From the NCBI GenBank assembly GCA_028571685.1, contig CM053154.1:3245001-3309000 (forward strand): a DNA stretch of 64,000 nucleotides. The letters are read 5' to 3'. This document shows positions 1 through 14,819 of the stretch, one piece after another. The notes beneath the pieces were generated by a model. It was not told the DNA's origin and did no database searches. It saw nothing but the letters and a program-made list of their open reading frames with translations. This stretch comes from Heterohyrax brucei. Its lineage: Eukaryota; Chordata; Mammalia; Hyracoidea; Procaviidae. Numbering within the stretch: the stretch's first letter is position 1; every line of letters begins with the position of its first letter. The translations under genes and the position numbers were made by a program.

Positions 1-5394
<5,394 letters not shown>

Positions 5395-6423
5395 GGCCAC
5401 TCTTGTTTGCCTGCCGTAGCACCAAGCATCCAAGGATGGGCTTCAGGGGACACGTCTAGTGGATTCAGAGATGCTGATGGAACCAGTAGCTTCACTATAA
5501 ATCAGCAGCAACTGAGATGCTACAAAAGACTTGGTTTAAAGATTTTATTTAAACTGTTACCAGTCAACCTGCGGACAGCCTACGTCTTCACGAACAATTC
5601 CATTTTATTGACTGACCTGTTCTCATAGTTCCACATTTCTCAGTCCTGGAGAACGCGGAAAACAAAGCGACGCCTATTTTGTATAAAGTTTCTGACTCGG
5701 TCTCGGCTCTGTCTAGTACTTGCTTTGTGTTGGGAGAAACTTTGTGAATGCACCATTTTGACTCTCATGAAACACTGATGAAAAATGCCTCCAAACATTT
5801 TTCTGTCCTCATACTTAGATTCACAATGGTTGTGTATCTCTATAATGTGAAATATTTTTTTGTGGTGAAAAAGGGGGCCAAGGAGGTATGATCCATCAGA
5901 CTGGGGGGGAAAAAAGAAAAAAAAAAAAGAGGATGACTGTATGACGAGGAGAAGCCTGGGGAGGCCGGGAGGGAGGGAGGGATGGTTGTTGCTTACCTTC
6001 ATCTTATTGAAATGAGACTTTGTAACTTATTGTAGTTAGAAATTGTAACTTTGATATTGAATTCTCTTGCCTTCAACAAGCACACTGACAGAAACAATGC
6101 TACTGTCTGTTGGTTTTCTCCCCACTGCTAGAGCTTTTCCTGTTAAGCAAATGTGACCCGCAACATTTTTTCAACTTTTGCTAGCACTGTGTCCGATTGC
6201 GTTCTAGGCTACCGTGAGGTCTATGTTTCTTGTACCAGAAAATTTGTCCTTTTGGCGTCTAGATCCTCCTTCCCCAATGTGTTTTGTACGTGGTTATAAA
6301 ATTGTAGACTTTTGTGATTTTGCCAAAGTTGTAGCTAAATATTTATACACTTGTCTTGAATTTTTTTCAGATTCACTTAAATATTTAGAAGAGCAAGTTT
6401 TATTCCTTACGTGTCTTCTAAGG

Positions 6424-6429
6424 AATAAA
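6424..6429 (+). terminator. Possible poly(A) signal AATAAA, proximal
   Basis: AATAAA followed by GGCCCCCATT. No convincing GU-rich element lies just downstream, so this is the weakest of the candidates. Confidence 0.25.
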
Positions 6430-7048
6430 ACGGCCCCCATTACTTTCCCATGGACACCCGCAGTTGCTAAGGAACTTTATTTTGTAACATATCAATTATA
6501 AATATTGTATTTATCTTTGAGATTTTGTACATTGCTTTTCCCGCTGCCGCTGGCGTTCCTTTCTCGTCTGTACCGGTCTTGGGTCATGACCCTGGTGTCG
6601 CAATGTTGGGAAGAACCTTCAGCCAAGAACTGTCCCTTTTTCTCTTGTTTTGTTCAAACAAACCTGTGTCCTTCTATTTCATTTGTGCTACAAATGTTTG
6701 CAATTGTTTAGACTTCCCATCTTTTTTTTTTCTTTTTTTATTTTGAGGAAAAGTTAAATTCACTGTTTATTTTTATATTATTTTTTAAGTTATCTGAACA
6801 AATAATTTGGGGGGAAAGAGTTTGTTGTATAGTCAAAACGCAGCAGTGCCCGCAGCGGTGGCCAGGCCCGGCAGAGTTCCCTTCCTGCCTGTGAGAGAGC
6901 CACGAGGAGGCGACGACGTTTGGGGCTGTGTCCTGGTTTTATTTTATTTTATTTTTGTAGAGTGTAAAAAGTCATTTTAGCTGCCACCCTTGACTTTGCC
7001 ACCTAGCGAACTGTGTTTACTGGAAAAATTCAGAGGCCTAAATCTTAA

Positions 7049-7054
7049 AATAAA
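7049..7054 (+). terminator. Possible poly(A) signal AATAAA, middle
   Basis: AATAAA followed within 20 bases by CTTCTGGTGTTTTAATTG, a GU/U-rich stretch of the kind used downstream of cleavage sites. It would give a 3' UTR of about 1.7 kb. Confidence 0.5.
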
Positions 7055-7775
7055 ATTGACTTCTGGTGTTTTAATTGAAATGTTCGCCACATTCACTTCT
7101 CTGATGCCTTAAAAGTGGACTTCTTGGAAGCACCCTTGTCTGTTGATCGCAGGCTGACCCCAGGACTGCTAGTCGAGGTCGTGTAGGGAGACTCAGAGGG
7201 TCCGAGCAAACAGGGAAAAGCAGAAACCCTCGCCTTGCACACGCGGGTCCCTCCTGTCTGCTGCGCCCTGCCCCCTCCCGCCCACCCTGGGTCGGGGCGC
7301 TTCCGGGGTGAGCCCCCATCACGGCAGGGGTTCCCTTTTCATTTGAAACACTGCCTTTTTGTGGTCAGACCCAACAGCACCGTTGTGCTTTCGGAAGCGG
7401 CCCCTCCCGGCCCGTGCCTGTCAGTGCCGATCGGCAGCGAGCCCCCCGGGCCCGCCTGGTGGTCGTTTCTTCCTCTGCACTGAATGCTTTACAGACACAG
7501 GACAGTAAGCGTTTTGCCAACAGCAGCAGAAATTACATTAAAATCAAACAGGAGGGACTTTTTAAAAACTTTCTTAACAATAACAAAATGCACAGTTTAG
7601 GAAAGTGTTCGCTGAAGGGACTAAGCAGACACACCACATTCCTAGTGGTCAGCGGGTCACACTTCTGGCCGGGTGACGCTGACGAGGCTGAGCTACGTGG
7701 AAAAGCCTGGGAAGTCATTTTGGAACTAAATTGCCTCCGTTTTATTTTGTATAAAGAAGGGTTTGGATCTAAAAA

Positions 7776-7786
7776 AATAAAATAAA
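7776..7786 (+). terminator. Overlapping pair of AATAAA hexamers
   Basis: Two overlapping AATAAA hexamers (7776 and 7781) in an A-rich run, followed by AGAGTTTGCGTGTACAGG, which contains a GU-rich stretch. It would give a 3' UTR of about 2.4 kb. Confidence 0.45.
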
Positions 7787-8014
7787 AAAGAGTTTGCGTG
7801 TACAGGTTCCGAACGCCGGCAAGACTCTCCGCCCCTGCGCTTGGCCCGCGTCTCAGGTCAGCGGGTCCGCGCCCTCACGGCCTCCTCGGCTCGGAACCGA
7901 GCACGTCACTAAACGGTAGATGTTGCTGTTAAAGACCCTACAATAAGATTGTTTTATCTGTACATTTTTTCAGATATTTAACTGTATAAAAATGTTCATT
8001 TTACACAATATTTA

Positions 8015-8020
8015 ATTAAA
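8015..8020 (+). terminator. Possible distal poly(A) signal ATTAAA
   Basis: ATTAAA in a very AT-rich run (ACACAATATTTAATTAAAG), followed by TATTTCTTGTCTGTGAATTT. It is the last signal before base composition changes, and is my preferred end of the longest EBF3 transcript. Confidence 0.5.
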
Positions 8021-8037
8021 GTATTTCTTGTCTGTGA

Positions 8038-8749
8038 ATTTCACTTTTAGCATCTTCATCTGTTTTCATTACGACAACGGCTGACGGGACACATGCGGCC
8101 GAGTCACAGCAGGGTTTCTTTCATCTGCCCGCCCCGCCTTCCAGGTCCGCGGGGCCGAGCGCGGGGCCCCCAGCCCTTTCCTGGGTCACCCTGGGCAGTC
8201 CAGCCCGCCGCCGCGCGGGTTCCCGGTCCCAGATCCACTGGGTATACGTGCTCTTGGTCCCGGATCCACCGCGTGTATGTGTGCTGTCCTCACAGCCAGG
8301 CACCAGGGTGGCTGTCCCTTTGTCAGGGTCACCAGGTGTCACAGTCACCAGTGGCCTTTCAGGACACAACCCAGAGGTTCACTGGGGACTTGGTAAGCAA
8401 CCCACCCCCAGGCCTCTGACCCGGCCTCTCTGCTTCCTGTGGGGGGCGGCTGACGGGGGCGCCGCTGCCCCGCTGCCTGTGGACACACGCTCCTCCAGCC
8501 CAATCGTTGTGTTCCAAGTTGGCAAAAAAACCCTCAGGGAATGGCATCGGCAAGGGCTCCGGACAGGCAGGCCGACCCCAGGGCACCCAGACGCCGGAGC
8601 TGGCCAAGCCCGGCACACGGCAAACCCCCAGCTGCAGCCTCGCCGGGCCGTCACGGCGGCCCCGCGCACAGGCTGTGCAGCCCGACGCGCGAGGCGCCGA
8701 GTCCAGTGACATCGGCCTCGCGCGTGAGGTTCCCGCCGGCGCGCCGGAC
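8038..8749. other. GC-rich spacer beyond EBF3
   Basis: A CpG-containing, GC-rich stretch between the inferred EBF3 transcript end and the minisatellite. A near-duplicate of about 25 bp (GGTCCCAGATCCAC / GGTCCCGGATCCAC) lies around 8223-8270. No gene is recognised. Confidence 0.4.
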
Positions 8750-9035
8750 CTCCGCCCCGTCCGCCCCGTCCGTCCGCCCCGTCCGCCCGCCCCGTCCGCC
8801 CCCTCCGTCCGCCCCGTCCGTCCGCCCCGTCCGTCCGCCCCGTCCGTCCGCCCCGTCCGCCCCGTCCGTCCGCCCCGTCCGTCCGCCCCGTCCGTCCCCT
8901 CCGTCCGCCCCCTCCGTCCGCCCCGTCCGTCCGCCCCGTCCGTCCGCCCCGTCCGTCCGCCCCGTCCGTCCGCCCCGTCCGCCCGCCCCGTCCGTCCGCC
9001 CCGTCCGCCCGCCCCGTCCGCCCGCCCCATCCGTC
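8750..9035. repeat. C-rich 13-bp minisatellite
   Basis: Roughly 20 units of CCCCGTCCGTCCG and shortened forms (8-9 bp units lacking a CCGT, and CCCTCCGTCCG variants). Because 13 is not a multiple of 3 and no unit frame has a stop, several frames on both strands stay open and encode Arg/Pro/Ser or Gly/Arg/Thr/Asp repeats. These are not genes. The other strand is G-rich with regularly spaced GGGG tracts. Confidence 0.92.
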
Positions 9036-9479
9036 CCACTCAGTGTTTCTCGTTTTCCTCCTCAATGACAGGCGGGTTTTGCATGTTTTGGCTTGCAGCT
9101 CTGTAACACATCCGCACAAGTGCGATCCAAATTAGTGCTCGCGAATGTCGTCTTAATTACTTGTTCGGCTGAGCAAAACAGGAAACAATTATTCAAAACA
9201 TAAAGAAACTTGTGAATACCTTTCCTCCCCCTGTCAATGACAATCAGGTTCCTTTGAGTGTGTGTGCTTGTACCAGCCTTCAAGAGGCAGCAGAGAGGGG
9301 GCTCCTGGGGCCCCAGGCCGCTGCCTGCCCACCCCTCTCCTCCCCCAAGGAACCGAGGGACGGGCTAGGGGAGGTGCTGCTGACACCCCGGCCCCTCCCC
9401 GTCGGAGCGCCTGCCAGCAGTGCTCAGCAGTGGGGGGTGCGGAGCCGGGGGTGCCTTCCTGGAGCCAGCGTGCCAGGGC

Positions 9480-10395
9480 CCTGTGACTCTGGGAGAGAGA
9501 AATTATCTTATCTTCGCCTCTCAAATCCAAAGCAAGTACTGGATTCTCTCAAAATGTATGCCAATTATTGTCAGGCTGCCTTTGAAGGTCTTTCAAGCTT
9601 TTAAAGATTATTCAAAGCACTTGAAATGGGCTTCCATCTAATGCCTCATTTCATTGCATTAAACAGCCTAGTTAATAAAGAATCGATATATTCAAAGGGC
9701 AAGGTTATCTTTTGTCTATAAGGGGTGGTGTCATTCTGCACCTTTTATAGTTCAAACGCTGAAAAAGACCTCATGAAATCCATACTCATCAAGTAGGTCA
9801 ACAAGACCAATACAGGGGCCGCCGAAAGGGAGAAAGGCCACCCTCCTTTAAAACAACTCCACGCCTTATCTCCCTCACTGCCAGGGCCCAAGAAGTCCTC
9901 AGAAAATGTCAATTTCTCATCAAGACGCGAGTCCCTGCGACCATTTTTTCCGGAGAACACATACAATTAGGAGACTGCAGAGAGGCCGACGCCACCGTGA
10001 TTTGCAGCTTCTTGTGGCCCTCGAGCTGTCCCCTCCCTCCCAGCAGATAATGAGGGCGTTGATAACTCAAGTGTCAATATGCCATAGAGTGATTTTTGAA
10101 TGTGAGTCCTTGTGCTCTGAGCCAGCCGGGCCGATCCCAGTCCCCGATAACGACACGTCTGCCAACGACACCCCAGGTTGGACCTCACAATTAATGCGAT
10201 GAATAAATCACACAAAGGAGCCAGGACGCTTTATCCTCGGTGAGACAATCCCCTGCTTTACCCTTCAAGGGTTTCTTTTATGTCAGAATAAGGTTGCTTT
10301 TAATGAAATTTAAACTCATCAGAGGAAATCAAAAACCTCCAATCAGATTACAAATTGATTTTTTGGTCATTTGTCATTGCCCAGTAGAGAGCCAC
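9480..10395. promoter_or_regulatory. Candidate conserved non-coding element(s) near EBF3
   Basis: A repeat-free, AT-rich, low-CpG block between GC-rich flanks, with dense homeodomain-, TCF/LEF-like (TTCAAAG 9691), GATA-like (TTATCT 9705) and ONECUT-like (AATCGATA 9681) words. No long open frame fits it. Composition and position 1.5-2.4 kb beyond EBF3 suit a developmental enhancer. Conservation was not measured. Confidence 0.45.
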
Positions 10396-11364
10396 AAGTT
10401 TCACAGGGAGCCAGCGCCGCTCGGGTGCTGGGAGGGAGCGGGCGCAGCCCGCACCCCCTGGTGCCCCCAGGCGGCACCGAGGTCCACACCTGAGGAGGTC
10501 GCCTTCGGTCCCGGTGTGGACAGGGACGGTTCTGACTGTGTCCCATGCCACCAGAGTCTAGACAAAGTGAACCCATGGGAAAAGCCAGAGCCTTCCCTCA
10601 GAGCTCTGAACCCCGGCACACCCCGTGCACGCCCTCGGAGTTCTTAGCAACTCACCTCTCAGAGGCAGGCCCCTTGGCCCTTCTTCCTAGGGTCTCAGGG
10701 AGGCCTCAAACCTCCAGCCTTTTCTTAGCAACTGAGCACTGAATGAACTGCACCACCAGGGACACGGAGGTCCCAGGTGGGGTTTCGTGACCCGGCGACC
10801 TGGTCGTTGGCCAGGCACTGTGATTGCTAGGTCACAGTCTATCCTTTGGTGACCAGCAAAGACATGCTGTGTCGTATTGCAGTAAATTCTGGTTAGTATT
10901 CACCCACCCCCGCCTCTGCTCTGTGTCTACTCATGTTTGGCTGCTGGGCAGGACGTAAAACCACCCAGAGCTTGCAGTCCCTTCAGGCTGACAAAGTACA
11001 ATCTGGGGGGACAGAAATCATGACCAACACCCGCCCAGCCCCCCTGTTTACGCACCAACTTTGGGCCTGGCAGGGTCTGTTCCTCCTCCCAAGCAAACTC
11101 TGGTGGCGGCCCTCCCCTGGGCTCCCTCTGCAGTCCTCGTCGGATCCCCGCTTAGGCCCCCGGCTCCTGATTCTGGTGACTCTCCTGGTATGCCCTGGTC
11201 AGCCTCTGAGCTCCTCCAGGACAGCACAGGCCTTCCTCACATTCCCATGCCATCTTGGGACTTGGGTCAGGGTTGGGTCAGGGGCAGCCAGAAGCAGGTG
11301 CTGCACCGAGCACGGGGGTCTCAGGGGACGTTCAGACACTCCCAGGAGATTCCAGAGAAAGTTC
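10396..11364. other. No recognisable feature
   Basis: Mixed, mostly GC-rich unique-looking sequence. Open frames here are short and show no family resemblance. Confidence 0.4.
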
Positions 11365-11500
11365 AATACTTCCTTTATTTTTGGGTAAAGAAAAAAGTCT
11401 TTGGGGGCCAGATCAGGTGAGTAGGGACAGTGTTCCAACACAATTACTTGTTTATTGGCTCAAGACTCCCCTACAGACAACTAGACAGTTAAGTTTGTGA
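11365..11500 (-). mobile_element. Mariner transposase fragment, - strand
   Basis: On the - strand it encodes VLEHCPYSPDLAPKDFFLYP, the DD34D mariner signature region (consensus of the family: HPPYSPDLAPxDxxLFPK), where the Asp after LAP is the third catalytic residue. The preceding sequence also fits the family (LSVGES-ANKQ), with stop codons. It is a relic. Confidence 0.8.
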
Positions 11501-11518
11501 ACTTGCCACTATGCCACC

Positions 11519-11695
11519 ATGTGCAATGACCATTCCAGGAGGAATTCAAAATTGCTTTGAGGGGTGGACTAGGCACTGGCATCAGTGCCTAGCTTCCCAA
11601 GGCGAGGATTTCGAAGGTGACCAAAGTGACATTCAGCAACAAAGTATGTAGCGCTTAGAAGAACTAAGTTTGTGAACTTAATTAGACACACACAA
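11519..11695 (+). mobile_element. Mariner 3' end fragment, + strand
   Basis: In forward orientation it resembles the transposase C-terminus (IPGGIQNCFEGWTRHWHQCL, then EDFEGDQSD) and ends in AAGTTTGTGAACTTAATTAG, like a mariner terminal repeat. It lies next to a - strand mariner piece, so the element is rearranged or two copies met. Confidence 0.65.
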
Positions 11696-11739
11696 ATATA
11701 TCTTACATGCACACATATACATGAATCAGAGGCAGTGGA

Positions 11740-11758
11740 TTATACACACACACACACA
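11740..11758. repeat. Short (CA)n microsatellite
   Basis: About nine alternating AC dinucleotides at the junction between the mariner relic and the RTE fragment. Confidence 0.7.
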
Positions 11759-11762
11759 GATG

Positions 11763-12115
11763 CCTTTGAATTGTGGTTTTGGCAAAGAATCCTGAGTACA
11801 CCACGGACTGCCAAAAGAACAAAAAAATCTGTCTTGGAAGAAGTTCTACGAGAGTGCTTCTTGGAAGCAGAGACTGCGAGGCTGCGTCTCACACACTGTG
11901 GATGTGTGACCAGGAGGGGACAGTTCTGAAGAAGGACATCATGCTTGGTAAAGCAGAGGGTCAGCCATGGGGAGGGGGACCTCAGCAGGCTGCTGTGACC
12001 CAGTGGCTGCAGCAGTGGCCTCCACGGTGACCAGGACCGAGTGGTGTTCTGCCCGGGGGTGGGTGGGGTCACCAGGAGTCACACCCAACCTGATGGCATC
12101 TCAGAACAGTGCACG
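11763..12115 (+). mobile_element. RTE (BovB-type) LINE, 3' end fragment
   Basis: Runs parallel to 32800-33080 of the long RTE copy: CCTTTGAATTGTGG, ACTGCCAAAAGAAC, TCTTGGAAGAAG, GAAGGACATCATGCTTGG and AGAGGGTCAGCC appear in order. It covers the end of the reverse-transcriptase ORF and the short 3' tail. Reading frame is broken. Confidence 0.85.
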
Positions 12116-13194
12116 CAACCTCTGAGGTGGACACAACCTTCTACACCTTTTCAGACTGCAGTGAGCGCAATTCCTGGACACACTAGCTGACCAGGGGAGC
12201 TCACAGGATGCTCTTTACCTGGTAACTCCCCTGGTTCCCAGCAAGCACAGTGGAAGAGTCCCCCTCCCTCCAGGTGACTGCCTTACAGGTAAGGCTAGAG
12301 AGCAGCCCAGGTCACAGCTGGGAGGACTGAGGCCAGGTGCCCTAGGAGGGCTCTGAGCTCAAGCCCTGCCTTCTTTCCACTGATTTAGGTCATGAGTATT
12401 TTCAAAAATTAAGTTAAAATTAGGGACCATCTGGAAGGAGGTGAGGAAAGACAGCAGCCTTCCTGGGGGACAGTCAAGTTCAGCAAGCAAACATGACGGC
12501 CGGGCTGGGAAGACAGAGGACTTGACTTTTCCAGGCCACCAGGATGGGCCATAGGATGGAAGCTGGTTTGTCCAGCTGGGGCTTAGGAAGGCCAGCTGCA
12601 GGCCAAAGCCACACATCTGCACTCCCATGGGGGCAGGAAGTACCCAGCCCAGGGGACCTTCCCAACACTTCAGATGCAGCCACACAGCCAGCTTCTGGAG
12701 GGCTGTGCTACTGTGTCCTCATGTCCACCTGGGGTCTACATACAGCAGTTTCATGAACAAAGTGCCCCCGGCTGCATGGTAGCCCAGGACCACCAGCCAC
12801 CTGCAGTGCGGATGGTGTCCCCAGCAGTTTCCGTGCAGGGGGCTTGGTCACTGGTGCCTCTCTGAAGCTCTGGAATGCTGAGCCCAGCAGCCACACTCAA
12901 CATAAGCCACACTCAACATAAGCTCCTGTTACCAGGTAGGGAGGAAGAGGAGGATGAAAACAAGAGTGACAGGATTTTGTAGGCAGAGTCAGACAGAGCA
13001 ACCACAGCATCACAGACACTGCCTGACAAGAAAGGGGGAGCCAGGAGGTTCCCCCTGGAATCTGCCCAGGTAGCCCCCTCTCTGCCGGGCCACACAGTGT
13101 CCGTGACTGCTATGGACAGCTGGGGCCGTGGTACAGCTCATTCAGCCAGTGGTGGGGCCTAGTGGATGGGCTGAGACCAGACCTAATTCTTCAT
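12116..13194. other. No gene; one short direct duplication
   Basis: Unique-looking sequence. The only structure is a 17-bp direct duplication, CCACACTCAACATAAGC, at 12890-12924. Confidence 0.5.
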
Positions 13195-13329
13195 GTCCTG
13201 GGTACTGTGGGACGGGCGGGCCATCTTCAGGTCCTGAGCACTGGGGGTCGGGCGGGCCACCTTCGTGTGCTGGCTACTGTGGGACACACTTGCGATCTTC
13301 GTGTCCTGGGTACTGTGGGACGGGCGGAG
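13195..13329. repeat. 36-bp tandem repeat, about 3.7 units
   Basis: Units begin at 13195, 13231, 13267 and 13303 with GTCCTG or GTGCTG. Core is CTACTGTGGGACGGGCGGG with substitutions; the third unit is the most diverged. Confidence 0.85.
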
Positions 13330-13354
13330 CCCAGAGCCAGAGCAGGCACAGAGC

Positions 13355-13985
13355 CACTAGGATGAGAGAACAAAACACTTGCAACACTTATGGCCAAGAG
13401 TTTGTTCTTAATATACAACAAATTGACACGAACACACGAGCTCTCTAAACACAAATGGGCAAACTCAGTCTTTTCACAAGGGAACAATAGGAGTGATCAG
13501 TACACTTGGGAAAATACGTTCAATCTCACTTAAAAATGCATGTTAAATTAAAACGATGAGAAGAAATTTTTGTTGTCTATTGAATTCGAGAAAAACGTTT
13601 TTAAAGCTAATATTCAATGCTGTTGGTGGGGAAATGAGCATTTCTCCAGTGGTGGGTAGCAAAGTGAATTGTTACAACCCTTCTGGAAATCAGCTTGACA
13701 TTGTAATAAGAACCTTACAATGTTTATATCTTTTGACCCACTAGTTCACTTCTAGGATCAATCTCGAGGAAATGATTATAGACAAGACTTGAAGGGCAAG
13801 ATGTTCACTGCAGTAAGATTTATTTAAAACTCAGAAAGAATTCCCAAATCTAGAAATAGGAATTGCTAATTATGATATGACCATATAATTGAATATTATG
13901 GATTCTGTTAAGGTATTAGAATTATGGTTTTGAAGAATAGTTAATGAAATGGTATCTATGACAAAATTAATACCACAAACCCACA
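13355..13985 (+). mobile_element. L1 fragment (ORF2 3' part, old)
   Basis: Contains the L1 ORF2 C-terminal landmarks in order: CAAATGGGCAAA-like, TGCTGTTGGTGGGGAAATG, TTTGACCCACTAGTTCACTTC and TTGAATATTATGGATTCTG. Multiple stops. Ends where AfroSINE sequence begins. Confidence 0.75.
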
Positions 13986-13994
13986 AAACTTTAT

Positions 13995-14220
13995 ATGCCA
14001 AAGCCAAGTGCTGTCGAGTCGGATCCGACTCATGGCGACCCTAGGGGCAACCTAGTTATATATGCAAACCCTGGTGGCATGGTAGTTAAGTGCTACACCT
14101 GCTCACCAAAAGGTCGGCTGTTTGAGTCCTCCAGGTGCTCCTCGGAAAGTACGTGGAGCAGTTCTACTCTGCCCTGTAGGGTCACTGTGAGTCAGAATTG
14201 ACTTGATGGTGGTGGGTTAG
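13995..14220. repeat. AfroSINE pair: short inverted tail then full + copy
   Basis: 13995-14050 is the tail in reverse (GCTGTCGAGTCGGATCCGAC, ATGGCGACCCTAGG). 14060-14220 is a forward copy from AACCCTGGTGGCATGGTAGT to GTGAGTCAGAATTGACTTGA. The two are head-to-tail converging remnants. Confidence 0.85.
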
Positions 14221-14397
14221 CTACATATTCTGTAGCTATGCACACTGAATCTTGTGAAGCAAAGACACAAAGTTTTGTATACAACAAAGCCGAAGCTATA
14301 AATTTCTATGAAGAGAAAAGACAGGAAAGAAAAAAACGCAAATCTGGAAAGATTGTTACAATTAAAACACAGTTAACTTCTGCTCTATGTCATGACA

Positions 14398-14560
14398 TGG
14401 GTCTCTGGTGGTGTGGTGGTTAAGAGTTTGGGCTGCTAACTGAAAGGTTGGCAGCTTGACTCCACCAGCCACTCCTGGGAAATCCTGTGGGCCAGTTCTA
14501 CTGTGTCCTATAAGGCGGTTAGAAGTTAGAAGCCACTCAATGGCACTGCGTTTGGTTTTT
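14398..14560 (+). repeat. AfroSINE
   Basis: Forward copy with head TCTCTGGTGGTGTGGTGGTT and the box-B-like GGTTGGCAGCTTGACTCCAC. The tail is decayed after CAGTTCTACTGTGTCCTATA. Confidence 0.82.
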
Positions 14561-14561
14561 G

Positions 14562-14650
14562 TGTCCATCAAGCTTGGAAAAGTAGAGGGTCAGTGATAAA
14601 ATAGACCCTCAGCAAGACGGGTTGACACAGCAGCTGCAGGGTGGGCCCCA
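14562..14650 (+). mobile_element. RTE 3' fragment
   Basis: ATCAAGCTTGGAAAAGTAGA, GGGTCAG and GACGGGTTGACACAGCAGCT match the RTE segment that in the long copy precedes its 3' tail. Short and diverged. Confidence 0.6.
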
Positions 14651-14819
14651 GTGCAGCAATAATTGTAAAGACGGTGTAGAAGGGCTCCCTGCCCCTGGCT
14701 GTCCCCCGGTTCCTCCGGGACCTACTTAGTCTGCTGTTACTTGAGCTCCTATGAATGGGTTTCTGTGGCTCACAACCCAACGATCACTGACCAGACAAGT
14801 TAGAGCAGAAGCATTTTAA

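Larger units (their letters stand above)
5395..8037 (+). other. EBF3: EBF3 3' UTR (inferred extent)
   Basis: About 2.6 kb of AT-rich, repeat-free sequence follows the stop codon, which suits the long 3' UTRs of EBF genes. It holds several U-rich runs (for example 6721-6770) and poly(A)-signal hexamers. The distal boundary is inferred from ATTAAA at 8015 followed by the GT/T-rich sequence TTTCTTGTCTGTGAATTTC. A sharp change to GC-rich sequence near 8090 agrees with a gene end about there. The exact cleavage site is not visible from sequence alone. Confidence 0.7.

Noticed and set aside
8359-9119. Long open frames of 226-246 codons over the minisatellite, both strands
   Set aside because: They arise from a stop-free 13-bp repeat; low-complexity peptide, no ATG-start gene structure, overlapping frames on both strands.
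11740-12072. 110-codon - strand frame
   Set aside because: Antisense of an RTE fragment.
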